DNA of 38,568 bases. Origin: Chloroflexota bacterium (lineage in GTDB: Bacteria; Chloroflexota; Dehalococcoidia; Lucifugimonadales; Lucifugimonadaceae). The stretch spans positions 1 to 38,568 of the forward strand of contig PBDR01000018.1 in assembly GCA_002717385.1 (NCBI GenBank). The letters are read 5' to 3'. Below the pieces are notes generated by a model. The model worked only from the letters and a program-made list of their open reading frames with translations. It made no database searches and was not told the DNA's origin. This document shows, piece by piece, positions 24,464 to 32,537 of this stretch. Within the stretch, counting starts at the first letter, position 1; every line of letters begins with the position of its first letter. The position numbers were made by a program, and so were the translations under genes.

Positions 24464-24648
24464 AAAAATTATTTTTTTACCGCTAGTATCTTAAAAAGTG
24501 TACATTTTAGTAATTTTGAAGTTTCGTATATATATTTAGCGTTTACACAGTAACTTTTTTACGTACAAATGTTTTACTAATAGTATATTTCTTTTATGAA
24601 AGTTTTAATTTAATATTTAATATCATAAAAGAAGAGTAATGTTTTTAG

Positions 24649-24714
24649 GTAATTAATGAAGCATATCAAGATATGTTATCTGGAGAAGTTGCAAGGGGTA
24701 TTTTAATCCCATAG
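24649..24714 (+). pseudogene. C-terminal relic of a zinc-type alcohol dehydrogenase
   Basis: Between a TAG and another TAG the plus strand encodes 21 residues, VINEAYQDMLSG followed by EVARGILIP. This is the characteristic end of zinc-dependent alcohol dehydrogenases, whose last helix and strand read like I-N-E-A-F-x-D-M-x-x-G-x-x-A-R-G-V-I. Nothing upstream in the 24464-24648 gap continues the protein in any frame. It is therefore a deletion remnant. The rest of the gap holds no recognisable feature. Confidence 0.6.
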
Positions 24715-24742
24715 GTAAATATTTATAACATGTATAAAATTG

Positions 24743-25699
24743 TCATGATGTTCGCATAAGTTTAATACCAAACTCAGACTCAAAGTCATTCCATACAGAT
24801 AATGGGACATTTGTTGTAGCGCTTTTATACACTTCTTTAAATTCCTTTGGATTTCCAGGTCCAGTGAGAACAATTCCATTACCTTCAACCGGAGCATTTA
24901 AAGCGAATTGTATTGCGAGATCTCGGATATTCACCCCATGATCTTTGCACCATTTCCACATCTTGTGAGCATAGGGTAGTACGGTAGGATCTGTTGGGCC
25001 ACCTACTAGAGATGGTGGAAGTATCGAGTTTTGATTTTTCTGTAGATCATTTATTTTAGGTTCTGGTCCTGCAAGAAGTGAGCCATTCAATGGACTGGCT
25101 AAAATGATACCTATATCCTTTTTTAGTGCTAAAGGAATTGTTGTTTTTATAATAGATTGAGAAAGTAAAGTGTAGTCTAAAAATGATAACACTATATCTA
25201 TTACACCAGTTTCTATTGCTCTTTGATGAAATTCATGTTGCCGTACACCAATCCCAATGTGACCTATACGTTCTTTTGTTTTCCAATTTTGTAATACATC
25301 TAAACAGTGTCCTAAAGGTGCTTCAATATCATATCGTGGCCCATGAATTAGTACAGAATCTACATACTCAGTTCGAAGTTTTCTAAAACTGTTCTCCAGG
25401 CTCCAAATTGTTGCTTTTTTTGAAAAATTACGCAGAAATTTAGGATGAGACCCCACTTTGGTTTGAAGGTACACTTTTTCACGCCAACCTCCATTTAACG
25501 CCAAACCTACACGATGTTCACTGAGGTTATATTCTGGGGAAGTATCAATAAAATTAATTTTTCGTTCAATAGCTTCTCGAATTGTTGCTATTGCTTCTTG
25601 ATCTGGTTTTTGTGGGTTCCCAAGATATCCACACCCTAATCCAAGTGCTCTTGGTTTCATTTCAGTGCGTCCAAGTCGCCGAATTTCCAAATCTGACAT
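24743..25699 (-). CDS. aldo/keto reductase, second copy
   Basis: The 318-residue enzyme has the aldo/keto reductase tetrad in NFIDTSPEYN (Asp and Tyr), LQTKVG (Lys) and SVLIHGPR (His), and a C-terminal GNGIVLTGPGNPKEF cofactor loop. It is more distant from the copy at 3332-4258 than a recent duplicate would be. AAAGGAG lies before the ATG, and the stop is TGA, rare in this window. Relatives include fucose- and galactose-dehydrogenase-like aldo/keto reductases, as shown by the central SLDYTLLSQS-like segment, so a sugar substrate is possible. Confidence 0.88.
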   Translation of the reverse strand: MSDLEIRRLGRTEMKPRALGLGCGYLGNPQKPDQEAIATIREAIERKINFIDTSPEYNLSEHRVGLALNGGWREKVYLQTKVGSHPKFLRNFSKKATIWSLENSFRKLRTEYVDSVLIHGPRYDIEAPLGHCLDVLQNWKTKERIGHIGIGVRQHEFHQRAIETGVIDIVLSFLDYTLLSQSIIKTTIPLALKKDIGIILASPLNGSLLAGPEPKINDLQKNQNSILPPSLVGGPTDPTVLPYAHKMWKWCKDHGVNIRDLAIQFALNAPVEGNGIVLTGPGNPKEFKEVYKSATTNVPLSVWNDFESEFGIKLMRTS

Positions 25700-25745
25700 T
25701 TTTCTCCTTTGGATTAGTTAACTTGTTTTTAGAAATTTAGTTCTT

Positions 25746-25774
25746 TTGTAGCCTTTATAAGATTACTATATAAT
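25746..25774 (+). promoter_or_regulatory. promoter of the second DUF805 gene
   Basis: TATAAT at 25769-25774 is preceded at exactly 17 bases by TTGTAG (25746-25751), a weak match to the -35 consensus. The inferred leader runs about 85 bases to the ATG at 25869. Confidence 0.45.
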
Positions 25775-25868
25775 TTTTGTTATTAGGAAATTCATTTAAC
25801 TCGGAAGTTAAGTTTTATTTAAAGGAAATTATTCTTTGACTTTTTCTTTTTATTTGCGTCAGGAATTT

Positions 25869-26252
25869 ATGGAGTTTATATCATCTGTAAAAGATGCTTT
25901 TATTAAATATAGAACATTTAATGGTAAAGCCGATCGCCCTCAGTTTTGGTGGTTTCAATTATTTTTATGGTTTGGATTTATAGTATCGGTAGTGTTAGAT
26001 AATTTATTTTTTAGTCCAGATTTTTTTTTATCAGCGAGTAATATAGGTTTTATAGGAACTTTATGGGTTTTATTTAATTTTATACCTACGGTATCAATTG
26101 GAGTTAGAAGATTGCATGATACAGGAAGAAGCGGATGGAGACAACTTTTGTTTTTTGCAATTATTATAGGTTGGATACTATTAATTATTTGGTATTGTGA
26201 GGAAACAAGAGAAGACGATCCTGCAAAAAGACCTATTGGGATACCTCAATAA
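25869..26252 (+). CDS. DUF805 family inner-membrane protein, second copy
   Basis: The 127-residue product has the DUF805 signature: YRTFNGKADRPQFWWFQLF near the N-terminus, three or four hydrophobic segments, and RRLHDTGRSGWRQLL at about residue 86. The ATG at 25869 is chosen over the TTG at 25836 because it aligns exactly with the start of the other DUF805 protein (315-692) and AGGA lies four bases upstream. The acidic tail EETREDDPAKRPIGIPQ is cytoplasmic. The GNAT-like gene follows after 13 bases. Function of the family is unknown. Confidence 0.85.
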   Translation: MEFISSVKDAFIKYRTFNGKADRPQFWWFQLFLWFGFIVSVVLDNLFFSPDFFLSASNIGFIGTLWVLFNFIPTVSIGVRRLHDTGRSGWRQLLFFAIIIGWILLIIWYCEETREDDPAKRPIGIPQ

Positions 26253-26265
26253 TAATTATAAATAA

Positions 26266-27240
26266 ATGCAATATAAACACATAATTCCAATATCAGATCA
26301 AAAAATTGAAAATTTATATACACTTTGGTTAAATAATGGATTTGAAAATGAAGAAAAGATAGATATTAAAAAGGCATTATTAAAAGGTTCAGAAAAAGAT
26401 ATAAATCAAATTCATTTATATTCAATAGAACATGAGGGAGAAATTTTATCATCAGTAATACTTATTTTTCAGATAGATAATCCATATATTTCTGGATTAG
26501 GAGAAGTATGTACTAAGATAGATATAAGGGGCAATAATTATGCATATAAATTATGTAAATTAGCAAGGGATGATTTTTTTTCTATAGATAATTCTCAAGG
26601 TAACTTTTTAGGAACTGTAAATCCAAATGCTGCTAGGATTTATAAAAGGTTAGGATGGGAAAAAATTAAAAATTCCGAAGTTATGTTTAATTCTAATTTT
26701 TTTTCGAGTTTCGAAAATTTTGTAGAGAATTATTATATTAAATCTGATGATCTAAAAATTTCTATCGGTGGACCACGTTTTAGATTATCATTGATCCCTT
26801 TTTTATTATCTAATAAACAATTTCTGTATAGCGATATAAATGTAGGTATTTTCGGTGAAATAAAATCTGCCGCCTGTTTAAGTTTATATGAGCAATATAA
26901 CTCTTTATCTAGGAACAATGGTAATTGGTTGTGTATGCATAATTTATTTAATCAAATCTATGGGATTAGTACATATATTACCCAAGATAAAAAAAAGTAC
27001 CGAATTGATGGAATCTCAAATCATTTATATAAAAATGATTTTTATGAGCTTATTAATAGGACATATAATTTAGTTTTAAAAAATGATCCTTCTGAAGTTT
27101 ATGCAGATATATTGACTGAAGACGAATTTAAAATAGAAATATTTTCTGAATTAGGTTTTGTATTGTCCAACAATTATTATTATAAATTTGAAGATAAAAT
27201 TGAAAAGTTATTTAATAGGATGGTAGCGAAAATCAAATAA
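26266..27240 (+). CDS. GNAT-like protein with an unassigned C-terminal domain
   Basis: The first 140 residues look like a GNAT acetyltransferase: a strand pair (HLYSIEHEGEILSSVILIF), GEVCTKIDIRGNNYAYKLCKLARDD with a motif-A-like loop at R88-A93, and GTVNPNAARIYKRLGW at about 116-131. In motif A the usual glycines are replaced by Asn-Asn. The remaining 185 residues are rich in Tyr, Asn and Phe and were not recognised. It follows a DUF805 gene after 13 bases. It may acetylate a small molecule or have lost activity. Confidence 0.6.
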   Translation: MQYKHIIPISDQKIENLYTLWLNNGFENEEKIDIKKALLKGSEKDINQIHLYSIEHEGEILSSVILIFQIDNPYISGLGEVCTKIDIRGNNYAYKLCKLARDDFFSIDNSQGNFLGTVNPNAARIYKRLGWEKIKNSEVMFNSNFFSSFENFVENYYIKSDDLKISIGGPRFRLSLIPFLLSNKQFLYSDINVGIFGEIKSAACLSLYEQYNSLSRNNGNWLCMHNLFNQIYGISTYITQDKKKYRIDGISNHLYKNDFYELINRTYNLVLKNDPSEVYADILTEDEFKIEIFSELGFVLSNNYYYKFEDKIEKLFNRMVAKIK

Positions 27241-27330
27241 ATTATCTAGTTATGAAATCAATTTTTGTTTTTGGAGTTTAATATTAGAAAGTAAAATTCT
27301 AGTAAATGTGATTATATAAATTATTTTAAA

Positions 27331-27405
27331 GCGGAAGTGGCTCAGTGGTAGAGCATCTCCTTCCCAAGGAGAGGGTCGCGGGTTCGAATCCCGTCTTCCG
27401 CTCCA
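27331..27405 (+). tRNA. tRNA-Gly (anticodon CCC), CCA encoded
   Basis: The cloverleaf is complete. The acceptor stem GCGGAAG pairs with CTTCCGC, the D arm is GGCTCAGTGGTAGAGC, and the anticodon arm TCTCC-TTCCCAA-GGAGA has CCC in the loop. A GGGTC variable region and the T arm GCGGG-TTCGAAT-CCCGT follow. The discriminator is T and the 3' CCA is encoded. It reads GGG codons. It stands alone between a GNAT-like gene and the convergent ADP-ribosylglycohydrolase operon. Confidence 0.97.
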
Positions 27406-27449
27406 CATTTCAAGTTCTGATAGTTAAGTTTTTAATTTAGATCGATAGT

Positions 27450-28859
27450 TTATTGATTTATCTTTCTTGGTAACTGACTCATCCTAGTAGCCAGTTTTTC
27501 AATAGATCTTTCAAAAAACCAAGCCATTCCGGAGTGTATATCATCATTAAATGGATCAAGCCATCTTTTTTCCAAATAACCTGGACCAAAATATGCTCCA
27601 AGTATAGACCCTGCAGTTGCTCCAAAGCTATCTGTATCTGCACCTTGGCTAACTTGAATACATATACCATGTCCTATATTTTCTGCGAATTTAAGGGTAT
27701 TAATTAGCATCCCAATTTCTTGGTAGATTTTGCAATGTCCATATTGACCAAATTTATCATTTATACGATTGTACCCTTCTTCCCAAGTAGCTGATTCTTT
27801 TATTAATTTTAAACTTGCTGTTCCTCTTTCGTAAAACCTACTTTTTTGAGGAACAAATTGGAAAGCTGTTTCGAAAATTTTCATTCTATCATCTAAAACT
27901 TGAGCACAAGCTATAGCAGCAGCTACAAACATAGTTCCATATAGACCAGTTTTTTTGTGTGTAAAACTTGCATCTTTCCATCCAAGTTTTGCAGCGAGAG
28001 CAGGATTTCCAGGATTTGCGTAACCGTACGCATCAGCTCTTATAGTGGCACCACATAATTCATCTCCAGGATTTAATATATCATTAATAATATTCATAAA
28101 ATTTTCTGATTCATCCACTTCGAATGTCTGGGTATATTCGTTTTCTAAGGGATCACCAAGTCCACCATGTGATGAAAAATAATCTCTAGGAATTTTTTCA
28201 AAAGATTCTAATCCAGATTTAATTAGCATTGTTCTTTCTGGACCAAAAGTTGTGCTAATAGGTAAATGACGAAGCCAAAGATTTTTTATATTTTTATGTG
28301 TAAAATTTGTACCAAATTTTTCCAAAATCAACATTCCCATAATTGTGTAATTTATGTCATCATCAGGAGCAACATATTGTATAAATTCTCTTGCAGTTTC
28401 TGGTAAGGATGAGTGTATTTTAGGTAAAAAATCTTTTATATTTTTTGAGACATATTGATTTAGAGGCCATTCACCTATTTTTTGTAGGGCAGTTTTAATT
28501 TCTTGTCCATTAAATTTTGCTTCAAATGGTTTACCCAATATACATCCACAAATTGATCCAAGAAAAGCTGATTTAACTCTCTTTATACTGTCATCTAGAT
28601 TTATACTACTAATCAGACCTAAAGGTCGATTTGGATCTGATTCAGACCAAATTTCATCTAAGTTATTAGGTTCGACGTATGGCCAGTTGTCTTTCAATGG
28701 TAAGTCAGATAATTTTTTTGTGAAATTTACTAATGAATCATAAGAGTTATCTATAGAATCTAATTCCTTTTCTAATCCATCAATAATGTGACCTTGTTCA
28801 CCTTTATTTAGGATTACAGCTTGTAATCTTTCTTTAAGTGTTTCTATCTTGATTAGCAT
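27450..28859 (-). CDS. ADP-ribosylglycohydrolase family protein
   Basis: The 469-residue protein has the all-helical ADP-ribosylglycohydrolase (DraG/ARH-like) core from about residue 96: FLGSICGCILGKPFEAKF, the metal motif DDDINYT at 166-172 (usually D-D-T-Q-M-T), and the C-terminal GADTDSFGATAGSILGAYFG with D408 and D410. These residues bind two Mg ions and the ribose. An extra N-terminal helical region of about 95 residues is not part of the family core. It is the last gene of an operon with two enolase-family dehydratases. In this setting it may hydrolyse an N- or O-glycosidic bond of a small nucleoside-like or sugar compound rather than reverse protein ADP-ribosylation. Confidence 0.85.
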   Translation of the reverse strand: MLIKIETLKERLQAVILNKGEQGHIIDGLEKELDSIDNSYDSLVNFTKKLSDLPLKDNWPYVEPNNLDEIWSESDPNRPLGLISSINLDDSIKRVKSAFLGSICGCILGKPFEAKFNGQEIKTALQKIGEWPLNQYVSKNIKDFLPKIHSSLPETAREFIQYVAPDDDINYTIMGMLILEKFGTNFTHKNIKNLWLRHLPISTTFGPERTMLIKSGLESFEKIPRDYFSSHGGLGDPLENEYTQTFEVDESENFMNIINDILNPGDELCGATIRADAYGYANPGNPALAAKLGWKDASFTHKKTGLYGTMFVAAAIACAQVLDDRMKIFETAFQFVPQKSRFYERGTASLKLIKESATWEEGYNRINDKFGQYGHCKIYQEIGMLINTLKFAENIGHGICIQVSQGADTDSFGATAGSILGAYFGPGYLEKRWLDPFNDDIHSGMAWFFERSIEKLATRMSQLPRKINQ

Positions 28860-28880
28860 AATAATACATTCTAAATTTTT

Positions 28881-30065
28881 TTAATAAATTTTTCTTTTTT
28901 GATTTTTATAATTCCAGTCAACAATCCAATCTTCAGGTATTTCCAGTCCAAATCCAGGTGCATCAGAAGGTAAAATTGTTCCATTTATTGGTGCACTCAC
29001 ACCTGGTAGTAAATTATTTCCAACAGGTTCGCCTATATCTGTATCAAGGAACCATTCTCCCATCGATGTTTCTGGCATTGCAATACCAAAGTGTTGCCCC
29101 CAGGGAGAATTTGCTCCTGTATGTGGGATTGTTTCGATTCCAGCAGCTTCAGCGTATGTGTAAATTTTTAGTACTTCAGAAAGTCCTCCACTCCACTCTA
29201 TATCAGGTTGTAAAATATCTACTGCTCGTTTTGAGATTAATTGTTGAAAAGATTTTCTCCCATAATTGTGTTCACCTGTAGCAATAGCTGTCCAAGATAT
29301 TGCTTGTTTTAGCTCGATATATCCATCTAAATTCCATGGAGGTAAAGGTTCTTCAAACCATCTAAGATTGTATGGTTTAAGGCGTTCAGCAACTCTTAAA
29401 GCAATATCTGTATTAAAAGACATAACTGGATTGATCATTAATTCTGCATTTTCTCCAGCACGATCTCTACATGAAGCTACATGATGTTCCAACAATGCAA
29501 TACCTTCTGATCCTTCCTCGTAATAAAAAGGGTTACTTATTTTAAATCTTTTAAAACCAAGTTCCTTCATCCATTCGATATCATCTCCTGTAGCATATAG
29601 TTCTAATGATTTACGACTTGGTCCTCCTATGAGTTCATAAACGGGTTTTTCCAATAATTTACCTTTAAGATCCCACAATGCAAGATCAATTCCACTTTGA
29701 GCTGCTGTTGCAATTCCTCCTTGGAATTCTTCATTTGAACGCCAAATTAAATCGTTAATTAATTCGATGGCGAATACATCTCTCCCTTCAATGAGAGGAG
29801 AAATAAAGTAATTTATTAGTGGCGCTCCAAGTTGACCATGAGCAAACTGCCCAAGTCCGTATGTTCCATCTTCTGCAGTAACTTTTACCCAACCTTTATC
29901 AGTCTGTCCTGGTCGGTCTCCCTTTAAATCTACTCGTGTGAATTCTGGATATCTTGCAATTTGTCTTGACCTGATTGCATTTGTGTTCCATCCTGGAGTA
30001 GTTCTTAGAACTTTTTTTCTAGGAGGGATGTTTATATTTATACATTTCGCTTCTTTAATTATCAT
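28881..30065 (-). CDS. enolase-superfamily dehydratase, L-rhamnonate dehydratase-like, copy B
   Basis: The 394-residue enzyme has the MR/MLE fold: capping domain to about 120, then a barrel with RFKISNP (K175), LRWFEEPLPP (E238), IATGEH (E265), ILQPD (D288) and IPHTG (H315). The Glu-His-rich motifs and the closing PINGTILPSDAPGFGLEI match L-rhamnonate dehydratases. At the first metal ligand, LMINPVMS has Asn212 where those enzymes have Asp. It lies eight bases after copy A and 21 before the glycohydrolase. The expected reaction is loss of water from an acid sugar giving a 2-keto-3-deoxy acid, which HpcH-type aldolases such as that at 4563-5321 can cleave. Confidence 0.88.
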   Translation of the reverse strand: MIIKEAKCININIPPRKKVLRTTPGWNTNAIRSRQIARYPEFTRVDLKGDRPGQTDKGWVKVTAEDGTYGLGQFAHGQLGAPLINYFISPLIEGRDVFAIELINDLIWRSNEEFQGGIATAAQSGIDLALWDLKGKLLEKPVYELIGGPSRKSLELYATGDDIEWMKELGFKRFKISNPFYYEEGSEGIALLEHHVASCRDRAGENAELMINPVMSFNTDIALRVAERLKPYNLRWFEEPLPPWNLDGYIELKQAISWTAIATGEHNYGRKSFQQLISKRAVDILQPDIEWSGGLSEVLKIYTYAEAAGIETIPHTGANSPWGQHFGIAMPETSMGEWFLDTDIGEPVGNNLLPGVSAPINGTILPSDAPGFGLEIPEDWIVDWNYKNQKRKIY

Positions 30066-30073
30066 TTTATTTT

Positions 30074-31231
30074 TTAAGTTTTTTCTACTATGTCTTTTTC
30101 TTCTATCTCAATTCCAAAACCAGGTTCTTTAGAGGGTGTTATTTTTCCATTTATTGGAATTGGAGTACCTGGGATACTGGCAGTTAAAGGGATTCCAGGA
30201 TCTGATCCTAACCAGAATTCAGCCATAGGAGATTCAACAGCAGCCATAGCAAAATGTTGCCCAAAAGGTAAATTTGCTCCTCCATGTGGAATTGTAGCTA
30301 TACCAGCGGACTCCCCAATTGAATGTATCTTCATGGCCTCTGTTAAGCCTCCACCCCATTGCAAATCGGGTTGTAGAATATCTGCAGCCTTTTTTTCTAC
30401 TAGATCTAAAAATGCATGTCTTCCATGGTGGTCTTCACCCGTTGCAATTGCTATCCAAGGAGCTTTTTTTCTTATTTCTGCCAAGCCATCAATATTTGTT
30501 GGTATTAATGGTTCTTCAACCCATCTGAGACTATAAGGTTTTATCTTGTTAAGAAGGCGTAATGCAAATTCTACATTATATGACATTACTGGATTGATCA
30601 TTAAATCTTGATCAAAACCGATAATTTTGCGTGCGTTATCAACATGAGTTATCACTTCTCTTATACCAGAATCTCCTTCAATGTAATGAGCTGGATTAGA
30701 AATTTTAAATTTTGTAAACCCAAGCTCTTTAGACCAATCAAGATCATCCGAAGTTGCATAGCAAGAGATCGATTCTCGTACTGGCCCTCCAAGTAGTGTA
30801 TATACAGGTTGTTGCATTAATTTACCTTTAAGATCCCATAATGCTAAATCTACCCCACTCATTGCTGTAGATGCCGTACCAGATGAACCGAAACGATATG
30901 ATACTTTCATAATTAAATCATTGAGATATTCTATAGCCATACAGTTTCTACCTACAAGTAATGGTGAAATTATATTATTTATAAATGAAATTACAGGATC
31001 ACCAAATCCACATTGTCCTATCCCCCAAGTGCCATCTTCAGCAGTAGTTTTTACCCATATATTATCTAACTTATTCCCCGGAATTTTTTGTGGTAAACGT
31101 GAAAATTCTGAGTAGTAATTTAGAGGCATAGCACGTTTAGAAAAATTTGCCCAACTAGAGCGATCAGGTATTTTAGTAGTCTTTATATCAGGAAGTTTAA
31201 TTCTAACTACTTTAATTGATTTAATTTTCAA
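30074..31231 (-). CDS. enolase-superfamily dehydratase, L-rhamnonate dehydratase-like, copy A
   Basis: The 385-residue paralogue of copy B starts at TTG 31231, with no ATG available, right at the family start KIKSIKVVRIKLP. Barrel motifs are KFKISNP (K174, K176), LRWVEEPL (E239), IATGEDHHG (E266), ILQPD (D289) and IPHGGAN (H316), and it ends in PINGKITPSKEPGFGIEI. The same Asp-to-Asn change occurs at residue 213 (LMINPVMS). The two copies share the short GVDLALWDLKGKL-type segment and the whole domain order, so they come from duplication but have diverged, suggesting different substrates. It is the first gene of the operon, nine bases after the relic's stop. Confidence 0.88.
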   Translation of the reverse strand: MKIKSIKVVRIKLPDIKTTKIPDRSSWANFSKRAMPLNYYSEFSRLPQKIPGNKLDNIWVKTTAEDGTWGIGQCGFGDPVISFINNIISPLLVGRNCMAIEYLNDLIMKVSYRFGSSGTASTAMSGVDLALWDLKGKLMQQPVYTLLGGPVRESISCYATSDDLDWSKELGFTKFKISNPAHYIEGDSGIREVITHVDNARKIIGFDQDLMINPVMSYNVEFALRLLNKIKPYSLRWVEEPLIPTNIDGLAEIRKKAPWIAIATGEDHHGRHAFLDLVEKKAADILQPDLQWGGGLTEAMKIHSIGESAGIATIPHGGANLPFGQHFAMAAVESPMAEFWLGSDPGIPLTASIPGTPIPINGKITPSKEPGFGIEIEEKDIVEKT

Positions 31232-31240
31232 ATAATTACT

Positions 31241-31327
31241 TTATCTTTCATCTTTAAATTTTGTTTCAAATGGTTTGTCTAATACGTAAATAATATAACC
31301 TTGCTCATCTTTATTTATTACGATGAT
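31241..31327 (-). pseudogene. internally deleted relic of an ADP-ribosylglycohydrolase copy
   Basis: Between two stop codons the minus strand reads VINKDEQGYIIYVLDK joined directly to PFETKFKDER. The first part matches residues 14-31 of the intact glycohydrolase (VILNKGEQGHIIDGLEK) and the second matches residues 110-117 (KPFEAKF). At DNA level AAACCATTTGAA-A/G-CAAAATTTAA differs in one base of 23. The join is in frame and falls on a Lys codon present at both ends, removing about 79 codons. It sits directly upstream of enolase copy A and is too short to be a working enzyme. Confidence 0.7.
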
Positions 31328-31511
31328 TTAAATAATATTACAGTAATTTGTTCCTTTATATTATTTTAATTTTCAGATCAAAATATTTACTCATAAAAAC
31401 AGGAATTAAAATTCTATTTAATGGGGTCTGTATTTAAATATTTTTTTTATTTACGAGATAAAATTAAATTCTACTTCTTTTTTTAATAAATAAACTTCGG
31501 AAATTTATTTT

Positions 31512-32537
31512 GTGACTAGTTTAAATACTGGGTGTATTTTGATGAACATAGGTACTCCTGATCATCCTACTACATCTTCTATTAGAAAATATCTTAAAGA
31601 ATTTCTTTCAGATCCTGATGTTATTGATTCAAATAAAATTATTAGATGGATGATTGTTAATTTAATCGTTTCTCCTTTTAGGCCAAAGAAAATACTTCAT
31701 CAATATGAAAGTATCTGGACAAAAGATGGATCACCATTATTAGCCAATTCAAAAGAATTTTCTTTGAATCTTTCGAATTTACTCCCTGAATTTAATATTG
31801 AAATTGGTATGAGGTATGGTAATCCTTCTATTTTAAAAGCTGTAAAAAATTTAAAAAATCTAGGAATAAACAATATATTACTTATCCCAATGTTTCCTCA
31901 ATATGCTCAAGCCACATCTGGTACTTGTATACAGGCAGCAAAAGAAATTATAAAAGAAGAAATCCCGGATTCTAAAATTACATTAATAGAAAAATTTTAT
32001 TCTGAAGATTTTTACATTAAATGTTTAGTAGAAAAGATATCAAATTCATTGGAATATAAAGAATGTGAATACTTACTATTCAGTTTTCATGGGCTTCCTG
32101 AGCGACAAATTAAAAGATTAGATAAATCAGGGCAACATTGCATGGTTAAAAATAAATGTTGTGAAGAGATTTGTGATAGTAATATTAATTGTTATAAGGC
32201 GCATTGTACACAAACGGTGAATAAGGTAGTTGAACAATTAAAACCTTCAGTAGAATATTCTATTTGTTTTCAGAGTAGATTTGGTTTAGATAAATGGATA
32301 TCTCCAAATATCACTGATGTAATGGTGAGCCTTTCAAATAAAGGAATAAAAAAAGTAGCTGTTACTTGCCCATCTTTTACCTTTGATTGTTTGGAAACTT
32401 TGGAAGAAATTGCTATTAGAAATAATGAAACATTCGTTGAAGAATTGAATGGTGAATATTTAAAATTAATTCCTAGTTTAAATAATGAAAACTATTGGGT
32501 AAAAAACTTTAGTGAATTTATTAAAAGGTCTATTTAA
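31512..32537 (+). CDS. hemH: ferrochelatase with a six-cysteine insert
   Basis: This 341-residue protein inserts ferrous iron into a porphyrin, the closing step of haem (or coproheme) synthesis. It shows GCILMNIGTPDHP at the start, catalytic His193 in SFHGLPERQI, FQSRFGLDKW, and the second-site Glu295 in FDCLETLEE. Between the His motif and residue 233 are six cysteines (C210, C216, C217, C221, C227, C232). Similar Cys-rich versions occur in other bacterial groups and may hold an Fe-S cluster. The start is GTG 31512; the ATG at 31542 would cut the first strand. It overlaps the DUF454 gene by one base (TAATG). Confidence 0.93.
   Translation: MTSLNTGCILMNIGTPDHPTTSSIRKYLKEFLSDPDVIDSNKIIRWMIVNLIVSPFRPKKILHQYESIWTKDGSPLLANSKEFSLNLSNLLPEFNIEIGMRYGNPSILKAVKNLKNLGINNILLIPMFPQYAQATSGTCIQAAKEIIKEEIPDSKITLIEKFYSEDFYIKCLVEKISNSLEYKECEYLLFSFHGLPERQIKRLDKSGQHCMVKNKCCEEICDSNINCYKAHCTQTVNKVVEQLKPSVEYSICFQSRFGLDKWISPNITDVMVSLSNKGIKKVAVTCPSFTFDCLETLEEIAIRNNETFVEELNGEYLKLIPSLNNENYWVKNFSEFIKRSI

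Noticed and set aside
30090-30536. 148-codon open frame opposite enolase copy A
   Set aside because: Mirror frame of a real gene; no ribosome binding site and composition rich in Cys/Pro/Ser as expected from an antisense frame.
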